A stretch of 22,509 nucleotides of DNA from CBFGWV01 sp965652545 (lineage in GTDB: Bacteria; Pseudomonadota; Gammaproteobacteria; Competibacterales; Competibacteraceae). The stretch is taken from contig CBFGWV010000045.1 of the NCBI GenBank assembly GCA_965652545.1, forward strand, positions 1 through 22,509. The letters are read 5' to 3'. A program made the position numbers and the translations under genes. Each line of letters starts with the position of its first letter. Position 1 is the first letter of the stretch. The notes below the pieces were generated by a model. That model had not been told where the DNA came from. It worked only from the letters and a program-made list of their open reading frames with translations, and did not search any database. Below are positions 1-6,585 of the stretch, in pieces.

Positions 1-114
1 GGCACCCGTAGGAGCGCACCCCTGTGCGCGATCCGCCTTCAGGCGGCACCGGACATCAATTGTTCGGTGGCACATCGGGCCATCGCGCACTTCGGGTGCG
101 CTCCCGCAGGTGCC
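1..114. repeat. Compound intergenic palindrome (REP/BIME-like)
   Basis: Bases 1-21 pair with 94-114 at 18 of 21 positions, and 24-32 pairs exactly with 82-90, making one long imperfect stem. Inside it, 33-38 and 41-46 form a perfect 6-bp hairpin with a 2-base loop. The left arm (GGCACCCGTAGGAGCGCACC) recurs near 5069 and 14337, so this is a dispersed repeat. It sits just past the 3' end of the molybdopterin oxidoreductase gene and could stabilise or end its transcript. The element touches the window edge and may extend further left. Confidence 0.7.
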
Positions 115-126
115 AAATGCGGGCTC

Positions 127-2190
127 CTAGATACGCCGAACCCAAACCGACGTGTCGTGGTACACCGCGCCACCGTTCGGCGGCGCCGGCTCGCTGCTGA
201 TCAGCGTGTTAATGCCCTTGCCACCGGGAAAGTCGGCCGCCGGCCACAGGCTTTCGACGATTATGACGCCCACTTGTACGCCGTCGAAGGACCGGACACG
301 GACGGTGATTTCGCCAAGCTCGTTACCCAGCGTGACGGTGTTGCCGTCGGTGAGCCCGAGTTGCTGAACGTCGTCGGGGTGCATGAGGACATGCGGTTCG
401 CCTTCCAGACGCCGTGAACCGTTGGTCTCGGTGAAACTGCTGTTGAGGAACTGACGGGCAGGGGCGGTGACGAGGCGGTAGGGGTGCTTGGTGTCGATCA
501 GTGGCACGTGGTCGGGCCAGTCGGGGAGTTGCTGGCCCAGGGGGCCGAGGGCGAGCCAGTCGGGGCGGAAGCGGAAGCGGCCGTCAGGGTGGCCGAAGCC
601 GTCGAGGAAGTGTGCGGTCTCGAAGGGTGGTGCCAGATCGAGGCCGCCTTGCTCGATCAACGTGGTCATGTCGGGCAGCCCGGATGCATGCAAGGTGGCG
701 TCGATGAGACCGGCGGTGTCGGTGTCGAAGCCGTGGTGACGGGCACCGAGCCGGTCGGCCAGGGCACACAGGACGTCATGGTTGCTGCGGGCATCGTTTG
801 GCGGCTGGATGACCGCCGTGCCGACCTGCAGGTGGGTATGGCCGCTGGCGACGTAAATGTCGTCGTGTTCGAGAAACTGTGTAGCCGGGAGGATGATGTC
901 GGCGTAGGCGCAGGTTTCGGTGAAGAATTGCTCGTGCACGACCGTGAAGAGGTCGTCGCGGGCCAGGCCGGCAAGGACGCGGTTGCTGTCGGGGGCGACT
1001 TGTGCGGGGTTGGTGTTCTGAATGAACAGCGCCGTGACGGGTGGGCCGCCGGCGAGGGCGGCCGGGTCGCCGCAGAGGATGGCGCCGATGCGTGACTGGT
1101 CGAGCTCGCGCACGCGGGTGTCGAGCCGGTCCAAGCCTTCGATCAGGGTCTTGTCCACAGGGTAGAGCCCGCTGTGGCCGAACAGGGCGCCACCGCCACG
1201 GTGTTGCCAGGCGCCGGTGACGGTGGGCAGGCAGCTGACCGCATGCATGCCCGCGGCGCCGTTGCGGCTGCGGGTGAAGCCGTAGCCCAGGCGAATGAAG
1301 CTGTTGGGCGTGCGGCCGTACCAGGCGGCGAAGGTTTCGATCTGCTCGATGGACAGGCCGGTGATTGCGGCGGCCCAGGACGTATCACGCGTGGCGAGGT
1401 GGCGGCGCAGGCCGTCAGGATCGTCGCTGTAACGGGCGAGGTAGTCGAGGTCGGCGTGGCCGTCGCGAAACGCGATGTGCATGACCGCGCAGGCCAGGGC
1501 GCCGTCAGTACCGGGACGCAGCATCAGGTGCAGGTCAGCCTTATCGGCCGTACCGGTGCGATAGGGGTCGACCACCACCAGGCGGGCGTTGCGCTGTTTG
1601 CGTGCCTGGGCGATCCAGTGCATCACGTTGACCTGGGTGTTCACCGGGTTGCCGCCCCAGACGACGATGAGGTCGGAATCGACCATTTCCCGGGTGTCCA
1701 CACCGCGGCGGGCACCGACGCCGGCCATCCACCCGGCGTTGGCGATCGATACGCAATAGGTAGAGTGCTGGCGTGAATAGCCCATGCAGTGACGCAGTCG
1801 GTTGATGCCGTCACGCTGTACCAGGCCCATGGTGCCGGCGTAGTAGAACGGCCACACGGCTTCTGCGCCGTGGGTGCGGGTGGCATTCATCAGACCGGCG
1901 GCGGTCTGGTCCAGGGCCTCGTCCCACCCTATGGGCATGAAACCGTCGCGCCCGCAGCCTTTGGGGCCGATGCGTTTGAGCGGGGTGAGCAGGCGGTTGG
2001 GGTGGTGAATACGTTCGGCGTAGCGCGACACTTTGGCGCAGATCACGCCCTGGGTGTAGGGATGGTCCCGTCGGCCATACACTTTGCCGATGGTGTGGGC
2101 ATCGAGTCGTTCGACCTCCAGCGCGCAGGTGCTGGGGCAGTCGTGGGGACAGACGGCGGGAACGCGGGGGGCTCGTTCGCGGCTGGGCAT
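127..2190 (-). CDS. Molybdopterin-dependent oxidoreductase (MopB / formate dehydrogenase-like superfamily)
   Basis: This is a 687-residue molybdenum or tungsten bis-MGD enzyme. Cysteines 14, 18, 22 and 51 (CPHDCPSTC, then GVICAK) give a CX3CX3CX28C ligand set for one [4Fe-4S] cluster. Next come the MopB catalytic domain (about 60-550; WGGNPVNTQ and VVDPYRTGTADKADLHL are cofactor-binding stretches) and a C-terminal molydopterin-dinucleotide-binding beta-barrel (about 575-687; LVTAPARQFLNSSF). The frame stays open upstream to 2502, but that part overlaps the divergent flavodoxin gene. The ATG at 2190, just ahead of the cysteine cluster, is the sensible start. There is no Tat signal, so the enzyme is probably cytoplasmic. 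No electron-transfer or membrane subunit is adjacent. The substrate cannot be read from sequence; the CPHDCP variant is common in poorly characterised members. Confidence 0.88.
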   Translation of the reverse strand: MPSRERAPRVPAVCPHDCPSTCALEVERLDAHTIGKVYGRRDHPYTQGVICAKVSRYAERIHHPNRLLTPLKRIGPKGCGRDGFMPIGWDEALDQTAAGLMNATRTHGAEAVWPFYYAGTMGLVQRDGINRLRHCMGYSRQHSTYCVSIANAGWMAGVGARRGVDTREMVDSDLIVVWGGNPVNTQVNVMHWIAQARKQRNARLVVVDPYRTGTADKADLHLMLRPGTDGALACAVMHIAFRDGHADLDYLARYSDDPDGLRRHLATRDTSWAAAITGLSIEQIETFAAWYGRTPNSFIRLGYGFTRSRNGAAGMHAVSCLPTVTGAWQHRGGGALFGHSGLYPVDKTLIEGLDRLDTRVRELDQSRIGAILCGDPAALAGGPPVTALFIQNTNPAQVAPDSNRVLAGLARDDLFTVVHEQFFTETCAYADIILPATQFLEHDDIYVASGHTHLQVGTAVIQPPNDARSNHDVLCALADRLGARHHGFDTDTAGLIDATLHASGLPDMTTLIEQGGLDLAPPFETAHFLDGFGHPDGRFRFRPDWLALGPLGQQLPDWPDHVPLIDTKHPYRLVTAPARQFLNSSFTETNGSRRLEGEPHVLMHPDDVQQLGLTDGNTVTLGNELGEITVRVRSFDGVQVGVIIVESLWPAADFPGGKGINTLISSEPAPPNGGAVYHDTSVWVRRI

Positions 2191-2246
2191 GGGCCGGTCC
2201 TGACTCTCAAGTGGCGACCGACGCAGTGTGCGGCGCGGCACGGGCG

Positions 2247-2276
2247 CTGACAACCGGCGCTCCGGGCCGGCATACT
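2247..2276 (+). promoter_or_regulatory. Candidate sigma70 promoter for the flavodoxin-mtgA unit
   Basis: CTGACA (2247-2252) and CATACT (2271-2276) are separated by 18 bases. Transcription would begin around 2283-2285, at or just before the ATG at 2285. The mRNA would then be nearly leaderless, which fits the absence of a Shine-Dalgarno sequence. Inferred from sequence only. Confidence 0.4.
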
Positions 2277-2284
2277 CCGACCCC

Positions 2285-2767
2285 ATGACCGGTGCGCCTG
2301 CGCAAACAGATCGCAAACACCTGCTGGTGGTGTACCACTCCCAGACCGGCAACACGCGCGCGTTGATCGAGGCCGCGGTTCGTGGCGCGCAACGCGAGGA
2401 CGGCGTCCAGGTGAAGCTCAAGCGGGCTTTGGCGGCGGATTTGACCGATCTGCTATGGGCGCATGGGCTCATGTTCGGCACACCGGAGAATTTCGGCTTC
2501 ATGTCCGGGGCGTTGAAGTATTTCTTCGACCGTACGTATTACCCGGCCGAGGGCAAGGTGCAGGGCATGCCGTATCTGTTGATCGTCAGTGCCGGTAACG
2601 ATGGCAGCGGTGCGGCGCGGCAGGTCGATCGGATCGCCACCGGCTACGGCTGGCGGGAGGCTCAGCCACCGACCATCATCGTCGGTGAGCCTGAGCCGGA
2701 TGATCTGAACACCTGTGAGGAGCTGGGCGAGGCCTTTGCCACAGGATTGGCGATGGGGGTGTTCTGA
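2285..2767 (+). CDS. Flavodoxin-fold protein (WrbA/NADPH-quinone reductase-like)
   Basis: This 160-residue protein has the flavodoxin fold. The FMN phosphate loop is SQTGNT (residues 19-24, after VVYH). Further FMN-contact segments are FGTPENFGFMSG (about 64-75), as in WrbA-like proteins, and VSAGNDGSG (about 101-109). Such proteins carry FMN and act in one- or two-electron transfer, often to quinones; the partner here is unknown. The ATG at 2285 is preferred over a GTG at 2228 because residues before about 10 look unrelated to the fold. No Shine-Dalgarno sequence precedes it. The stop overlaps the mtgA start (ATGA), so the two are probably co-translated. It is divergent from the molybdopterin oxidoreductase, making a functional link possible but unproven. 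Confidence 0.8.
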   Translation: MTGAPAQTDRKHLLVVYHSQTGNTRALIEAAVRGAQREDGVQVKLKRALAADLTDLLWAHGLMFGTPENFGFMSGALKYFFDRTYYPAEGKVQGMPYLLIVSAGNDGSGAARQVDRIATGYGWREAQPPTIIVGEPEPDDLNTCEELGEAFATGLAMGVF

Positions 2768-3474
2768 TGGCGGGCAAGAAACGACGGCGGCGCTGGCTGC
2801 GAGCCTTGGGATGGCTGCTGCTGCTGGTGGCGGTGTTGACGGCGGCGCCCTTGCTGTTGTGGCGTTTTGTACCGCCGCCATTCAGCACCCTGATGATGGT
2901 CGACCGGCTCACCGCCGGCAGCGAGCTGCCGGCGTACGGCCTGCGCTACGACTGGATGCCGATGGAGCAGATCTCCCCGCATCTTGCGCTGGCCGTGGTG
3001 GCCGCAGAGGACCAGAAATTTCCCCACCACGCCGGTTTCGATATCGAATCCATCCGCTCGGCCTGGGCCAATTATCAGGAAGGTGGCCGCTTGCGCGGTG
3101 CCAGCACCATCAGTCAGCAGACGGCGAAGAATCTCATGCTCTGGAACGGGCGCTCGTGGGTGCGCAAGGGGCTGGAGGCCTGGTACACCGGGTGGATGGA
3201 GCTGACCTGGCCGAAGCGGCGGATTCTGGAGATCTATATCAACATTGCTGAGTTTGGGCCGTATATCTACGGTGCCGAGGCGGCCAGCCAACATTACTTC
3301 AACCGTCCGGCGGCGGAGTTGACACGCGAACAGGCGGCGCTGTTGGCGGCCGTTCTGCCCAGCCCCTGGCGTTATCGGGTGGACGCCCCCAGCGATTATG
3401 TGCGCAAACGCCAGGCCTGGATTCTGCGCCAGATGGGCCAGTTGGGCGGTGTGGCCTATGTCCAGGGGCTGTGA
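2767..3474 (+). CDS. mtgA: Monofunctional biosynthetic peptidoglycan transglycosylase
   Basis: MtgA polymerises lipid II into glycan strands at the periplasmic face of the inner membrane. The 235 residues match the usual family length. A basic N-terminus (KKRRRRW) and one membrane anchor (about 11-34) precede a GT51 domain. Its conserved motifs are visible: AAEDQKFPHH (catalytic Glu81), GASTISQQTAKNL (about 111-123), KRRILEIYINIAEFG (about 150-164, second conserved Glu162) and AALLAAVLPSPWRY. No transpeptidase domain follows. The ATG overlaps the stop of the flavodoxin-like gene. dsbB lies downstream after about 90 bases. Confidence 0.95.
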   Translation: MAGKKRRRRWLRALGWLLLLVAVLTAAPLLLWRFVPPPFSTLMMVDRLTAGSELPAYGLRYDWMPMEQISPHLALAVVAAEDQKFPHHAGFDIESIRSAWANYQEGGRLRGASTISQQTAKNLMLWNGRSWVRKGLEAWYTGWMELTWPKRRILEIYINIAEFGPYIYGAEAASQHYFNRPAAELTREQAALLAAVLPSPWRYRVDAPSDYVRKRQAWILRQMGQLGGVAYVQGL

Positions 3475-3565
3475 TCGAAATCATTAGCAATTGTCCATGT
3501 GCGACGGCGCCGTCGCCTGGCGGTTTACACTTCTGCGCCTGACACCGAGCGGAGAGACGAAACGG

Positions 3566-4087
3566 GTGAATACTCAAGTCACGGATTCAGGGCGCGGTAC
3601 GCGCCGGATAGTGAATGGGTTGGGTGCTGCCGGCTGTGTGGGCTTGCTGCTCTACGCGATCCTGTATTTGCAGGAGGTGTTGTGGCTGGAGCCATGCCCG
3701 TTGTGCATTTTCCAACGCATTGCATTCATGGTGTTGGGGGGGATCTTCCTCTTGGCGGCCTTGCACGCGCCTCGTGGCGGCGGCCGCAACGTGTACGCGG
3801 TACTCATCGGGCTGGCTGCACTGATTGGCGCCGGCATCGCCGGGCGCCATGTGTGGTTGCAGTTCAACCCGCCTGAAGGCATGGCCAGTTGTGGTGCGGG
3901 CTTGAATTACATGCTCGAGACCATGGCCCTGCCGGATGTGGTGCTCAAGGTGTTCCAGGGCAACGGCGACTGCGGTGCCATCGACTGGACGTTCCTTGGC
4001 TTGGGTATTCCCGCTTGGTCGTTGGTCTGCTTCGTCTTGTTGGGCATCGTCGGTGTGGCGGTGAACTGGCGCCGCGCGGGGCATTGA
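3566..4087 (+). CDS. dsbB: Disulfide bond formation protein B
   Basis: DsbB is the inner-membrane quinone reductase that reoxidises periplasmic DsbA. With the GTG start at 3566 the protein has 173 residues, close to the E. coli length, and a GGAG motif lies 11 bases upstream. An ATG at 3491 would add 25 residues of non-membrane sequence not expected in the family. Four membrane segments are visible. Both redox cysteine pairs are present: Cys44/Cys47 (EPCPLCIFQR) in the first periplasmic loop and Cys109/Cys136 (MASCGAG, GNGDCGAI) in the second. Arg51, next to the CxxC, corresponds to the quinone-interacting arginine. No dsbA is nearby. Its stop codon lies inside the next promoter. Confidence 0.93.
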   Translation: MNTQVTDSGRGTRRIVNGLGAAGCVGLLLYAILYLQEVLWLEPCPLCIFQRIAFMVLGGIFLLAALHAPRGGGRNVYAVLIGLAALIGAGIAGRHVWLQFNPPEGMASCGAGLNYMLETMALPDVVLKVFQGNGDCGAIDWTFLGLGIPAWSLVCFVLLGIVGVAVNWRRAGH

Positions 4088-4111
4088 CCGGGCCACTCGC
4101 CAAGGTATAGT
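4084..4111 (+). promoter_or_regulatory. Candidate sigma70 promoter of the FMN riboswitch-ribH transcript
   Basis: TTGACC (4084-4089), a 16-base gap and TATAGT (4106-4111) make one of the best sigma70 matches in the window. The -35 box overlaps the dsbB stop codon at 4085-4087. Initiation near 4118 would give a leader of about 320 bases holding the riboswitch. Confidence 0.6.
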
Positions 4112-4126
4112 TCGTCCGGCCGCTAC

Positions 4127-4145
4127 GAGCCTGTCCGACAGGCTC
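4127..4145. repeat. Short REP-like hairpin behind dsbB
   Basis: GAGCCTGT and ACAGGCTC form a perfect 8-bp stem around a CCG loop, flanked by TAC and CTACG. It resembles the short REP palindromes of pseudomonad-type genomes. No T-run follows, so a role as a simple terminator is uncertain. Confidence 0.5.
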
Positions 4146-4175
4146 CTACGTCAGACAGACGCCTTAGGCGGCATA

Positions 4176-4333
4176 CGTTCTCGGGGCGGGGTGAGATTCC
4201 CCACCGGCGGTGATGCGCACTTACGGTTTCGGGTGCGCGAAGCCCGCGAGCGCCTGCTGGGGTTTTCCCGGCGGGGTCAGCAGATTCGGTGCGATTCCGA
4301 AGCCGACGGTTACAGTCCGGATGGAAGAGAACG
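4176..4333 (+). ncRNA. FMN riboswitch (RFN element)
   Basis: The conserved RFN blocks appear in order: GGGGCGGGGTGAGATTCCCC (about 4183-4202), ACCGGCGGTGATG, then AGCCCGCGAGCG (about 4241-4252), GGTCAGCAGATTCGGTG (about 4275-4291), CCGAAGCCGACGGTTACAGT and CCGGATGGAAGAGAACG. The closing P1 helix is perfect: CGTTCTC (4176-4182) pairs with GAGAACG (4327-4333). FMN binding to this class turns off riboflavin genes. About 106 bases separate P1 from the ribH start, with no U-tracted terminator. Control is therefore probably at translation initiation, as is usual in proteobacteria (inference). Confidence 0.95.
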
Positions 4334-4413
4334 GGTGGATCACGGCCGGCGCCATCGGTTGCCGCTGGCTGGGCATCGCGTGAGCGACGCTACCTTCCCG
4401 TACGCCCTGATTC

Positions 4414-4435
4414 CAGTCACAGACAGTGAGGACTG
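4414..4435 (+). promoter_or_regulatory. Possible Shine-Dalgarno-sequestering hairpin of ribH
   Basis: CAGTC (4414-4418) can pair with GACTG (4431-4435), placing the ribosome-binding sequence TGAGGA (4427-4432) in the loop and stem just before the ATG at 4440. It is a candidate expression platform for the FMN riboswitch. The stem is short and no alternative pairing with the aptamer was worked out. Confidence 0.35.
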
Positions 4436-4439
4436 ACTG

Positions 4440-4937
4440 ATGAATCAGCGCTCCATTGACGATTCGTTGTTCGATGCCACCGACGGGTTGATCGGGTTCA
4501 TTCAAGCCGATTGGCACGATGAGATCGTGGATCAGGCCCGGCAGGGTTTTGAGCGGGCCATGGCGGATGCCGCGTGTCCCCCCGATTTGATCAAGCGGTT
4601 CCATGTTCCTGGGGTTCTGGAGATTCCTCTACTGGCGCAACAGCTTGCCGCCAGCGGGCGGTTCCGGATCCTGGTGGCCGCCGGGTTGATCGTGGATGGG
4701 GGTATCTACCGCCACGACTTCGTCGCGGCGACAGTCTCTGATGCGATGATGCAGGTCCAGCTTGCTACGGGGGTTCCCTTGTTGTCAGTGGTCCTGACGC
4801 CACAGGCCTTCCATGAGCACGATACGCACCGGGCGTTCTTCACCGCGCACTTCGCGGTCAAGGGCGCGGAGGCGGCGGCGGCGTGTTTGCAGGTGATGGG
4901 CAATCAGCGTCGGCTGGCGGGTCTCGCGGCAGCATAG
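4440..4937 (+). CDS. ribH: 6,7-dimethyl-8-ribityllumazine synthase, type II (RibH2-like)
   Basis: Lumazine synthase condenses 5-amino-6-ribitylaminouracil with 3,4-dihydroxy-2-butanone 4-phosphate, the penultimate step of riboflavin synthesis. The 165-residue protein has FHVPGVLEIPLLA (about 54-66), GLIVDGGIYRHDFVA (82-96, His92 near the usual catalytic His position), TGVPLLSVVLTPQAFHEH (about 110-127) and Arg131 in the phosphate-binding region. GGIYRHDFVA and LTPQAFHEHD are typical of the decameric RibH2 class known from Brucella and Mesorhizobium, not the icosahedral RibH1 class, which usually has GxVIRGxTxHF. TGAGGA lies 7 bases before the ATG. It follows an FMN riboswitch and no other rib gene is adjacent. 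A second, housekeeping ribH elsewhere is likely (inference). Confidence 0.9.
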   Translation: MNQRSIDDSLFDATDGLIGFIQADWHDEIVDQARQGFERAMADAACPPDLIKRFHVPGVLEIPLLAQQLAASGRFRILVAAGLIVDGGIYRHDFVAATVSDAMMQVQLATGVPLLSVVLTPQAFHEHDTHRAFFTAHFAVKGAEAAAACLQVMGNQRRLAGLAAA

Positions 4938-4956
4938 AAAGGATTGCCCGGTTCGT

Positions 4957-4992
4957 CAGGCCGGCGGCAGCATTCATGCTGCCGCCGGCCTG
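4957..4992. terminator. Strong hairpin downstream of ribH
   Basis: Positions 4957-4972 pair perfectly with 4977-4992: a 16-bp GC-rich stem with a TTCA loop, 20 bases past the ribH stop. No T-run follows, so it may be a REP-type barrier rather than a canonical rho-independent terminator. The centre, GGCAGCATTCATGCTGCC, recurs with one change in the hairpin at 9378-9397. Confidence 0.6.
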
Positions 4993-5068
4993 GACCCGAT
5001 CCATCCTGCCCCGAGGATTCCGTTCGGTGGCCTCTGAAACAGGCGCCGTGCCGGTATTTGTCGGAACG

Positions 5069-5107
5069 GGCACCCGTAGCAGCGCACCCCTGTCCCTGTG
5101 CACGATC
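5069..5107. repeat. Second copy of the GGCACCCGTAG repeat
   Basis: GGCACCCGTAGCAGCGCACC followed by CCTGTCCCTGTGCACGATC is a diverged copy of the left arm at 1-32. It differs by one substitution in the first 20 bases and a six-base insertion later. It lies between the convergent ends of ribH and the binding-protein gene. Confidence 0.6.
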
Positions 5108-5120
5108 GGCCTCGGTTGCT

Positions 5121-6353
5121 CTACTCCGCCATCACCGGCTCGAAGACAGTCACTGTCTCCAGCGTGCCGTCGTCCGCAACCACCCAATGCTCGAAGGTGC
5201 CGGACACATCGCCGTTGGCGTCGAGTTCGACATCACCCGAGGCGCCGACATAATTGATGTCCTCGCCGTTCTTGAGCGCCTCCAGTGCCTTGGCGGCCTC
5301 TCCAGGTTTGATTTCGATGCCCGGTTCATTGGCGACGTCACGCAGGGCATCGCGAATGGCCATGCCCTCGGTCGAGCCGGCCTTGGCATGTGCGAGCATG
5401 AGCAACATGGCGGCGTCGTAGCTGGTGTCGATATACGGTCGCGGCGGAAGCTCTCCGAAGGAGGCCTCGTACAGTGACTGGAAGGCGGTGGAGGCGTCGC
5501 TCTCCAGGGACTTGGATGAGGTACCGAAAGCGCCGCTGAGGTATTGGGCGCCGATGGTTTCGACGACTTTTTCGACTTTCATGCCATCGGTAAAGACGAA
5601 CTTGTCGTAGAAGCCCTCTTCCAGCGACTGACGCACGATGCTGATGCCACCGTCGTCGGGGTAGGCGATGACCAGCAGGGCATCGGCATCGCCGAGGCTG
5701 GCGAGTTCGCCGCGGTAGGATTCTTTATTGGGCTCGAAGGCCGCTTGCCCGGTGATTTCGCCGCCGGATCGGGTGAACGTGTCGATGAACGCCTTGGCCA
5801 GTCCGTCGCCGTAGTCGTTGTTCACATAGATGACGGCGACCTTCTGAATACCTGCATCGCTGACCAACTGGCCGAGGGCCACGCCCTGAAAGGCATCGGA
5901 GGGGACGGTGCGGAACAGGTAGTCGCCATCTTCCAGATCGGTGATGGTCGGCGCGGTGGAGGCTGGGGAGACCATCGGTACTTTGTCCACGCTGCCCACG
6001 CTCTGGGCCACGGGAATGGTGTTCCCCGAGGAGAGGGCACCGACGATGGCGGTGACGCCTTCCACCGACACCATGCGTTTGGCCGCGTCGATGGCCGGTT
6101 GGGATTTTGTCTGTGTGTCGCCGACGATCAGCGAGACGGCTTCGCCGCCGATGCCCCCGGCGCCGTTGATCTCTTCAACGGCCAGTTTTACGCCGTTGAG
6201 GCAGGACTCACCGTAGGCTTGAAGCCCGCCGGTCAACGGCATGAGGGCGCCAAGCTTGAGTTCGGCCAGGGCGGGGGCGGCACAGAGGCTGCTTGCCAAT
6301 GCCACCGACAGCGCGCTCAGACGCAGGGGGTGCATTGCACTCTTGCTCGTCAT
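5121..6353 (-). CDS. ABC transporter periplasmic substrate-binding protein (LivK/branched-chain amino acid family)
   Basis: This 410-residue type I periplasmic binding protein begins with a clear Sec signal peptide (hydrophobic core 11-23, cleavage after ALA at about residue 30). The mature start LKLGALMPLTGGLQAYGES is typical of LivJ/LivK/UrtA-type receptors. Further family features are AVEEINGAGGIGGE, VSPASTAPTITD, FRTVPSDAFQG and YVNNDYGDGLAKAF. The ATG at 6353 is preceded by GGAGGT. The family binds branched-chain or other small amino acids, amides or urea; the ligand cannot be assigned. Permease and ATPase genes, normally next door, are absent, so the receptor either pairs with a remote transporter or has a separate sensing role. 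Confidence 0.9.
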   Translation of the reverse strand: MTSKSAMHPLRLSALSVALASSLCAAPALAELKLGALMPLTGGLQAYGESCLNGVKLAVEEINGAGGIGGEAVSLIVGDTQTKSQPAIDAAKRMVSVEGVTAIVGALSSGNTIPVAQSVGSVDKVPMVSPASTAPTITDLEDGDYLFRTVPSDAFQGVALGQLVSDAGIQKVAVIYVNNDYGDGLAKAFIDTFTRSGGEITGQAAFEPNKESYRGELASLGDADALLVIAYPDDGGISIVRQSLEEGFYDKFVFTDGMKVEKVVETIGAQYLSGAFGTSSKSLESDASTAFQSLYEASFGELPPRPYIDTSYDAAMLLMLAHAKAGSTEGMAIRDALRDVANEPGIEIKPGEAAKALEALKNGEDINYVGASGDVELDANGDVSGTFEHWVVADDGTLETVTVFEPVMAE

Positions 6354-6526
6354 GGATGGACCTCCGAGTGAGATGATTTAAATGAAACCATTGCCGCATA
6401 TGGCGATGGCGGCAAGTGTAGCAGGGGGCGGCTGCCTCTCGAACGGTGCGTCCCGGTCGAGCTGCGCCTGTCGCTGGAGGTGTTCACGTCGGATGCGGAT
6501 CTGCGCCCGATTCGCGTCAAGCTGGC

Positions 6527-6552
6527 TTGGCAGGTCACGAAATCGGTATGAT
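6527..6552 (+). promoter_or_regulatory. Weak promoter candidate for prfB-lysS
   Basis: TATGAT (6547-6552) is a good -10 box. The nearest -35 match, TTGGCA (6527-6532), is only 14 bases away, shorter than ideal. It lies about 35 bases before the prfB start. Confidence 0.3.
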
Positions 6553-6585
6553 TGGCGGTTTCGTGACCAGTGGACGTAACCCGCC

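Noticed and set aside
484..1095. 203-codon plus-strand open frame
   Set aside because: It is antisense to the molybdopterin oxidoreductase; its Gly/Val/Glu-rich composition is typical of a shadow frame.
2191..2502. N-terminal extension of the molybdopterin oxidoreductase frame
   Set aside because: It overlaps the divergent flavodoxin gene and shows no signal peptide or family similarity before residue 1 at 2190.
5544..6371. 275-codon plus-strand open frame
   Set aside because: It is antisense to the LivK-type binding protein and has no recognisable domain; it is a product of high GC content.
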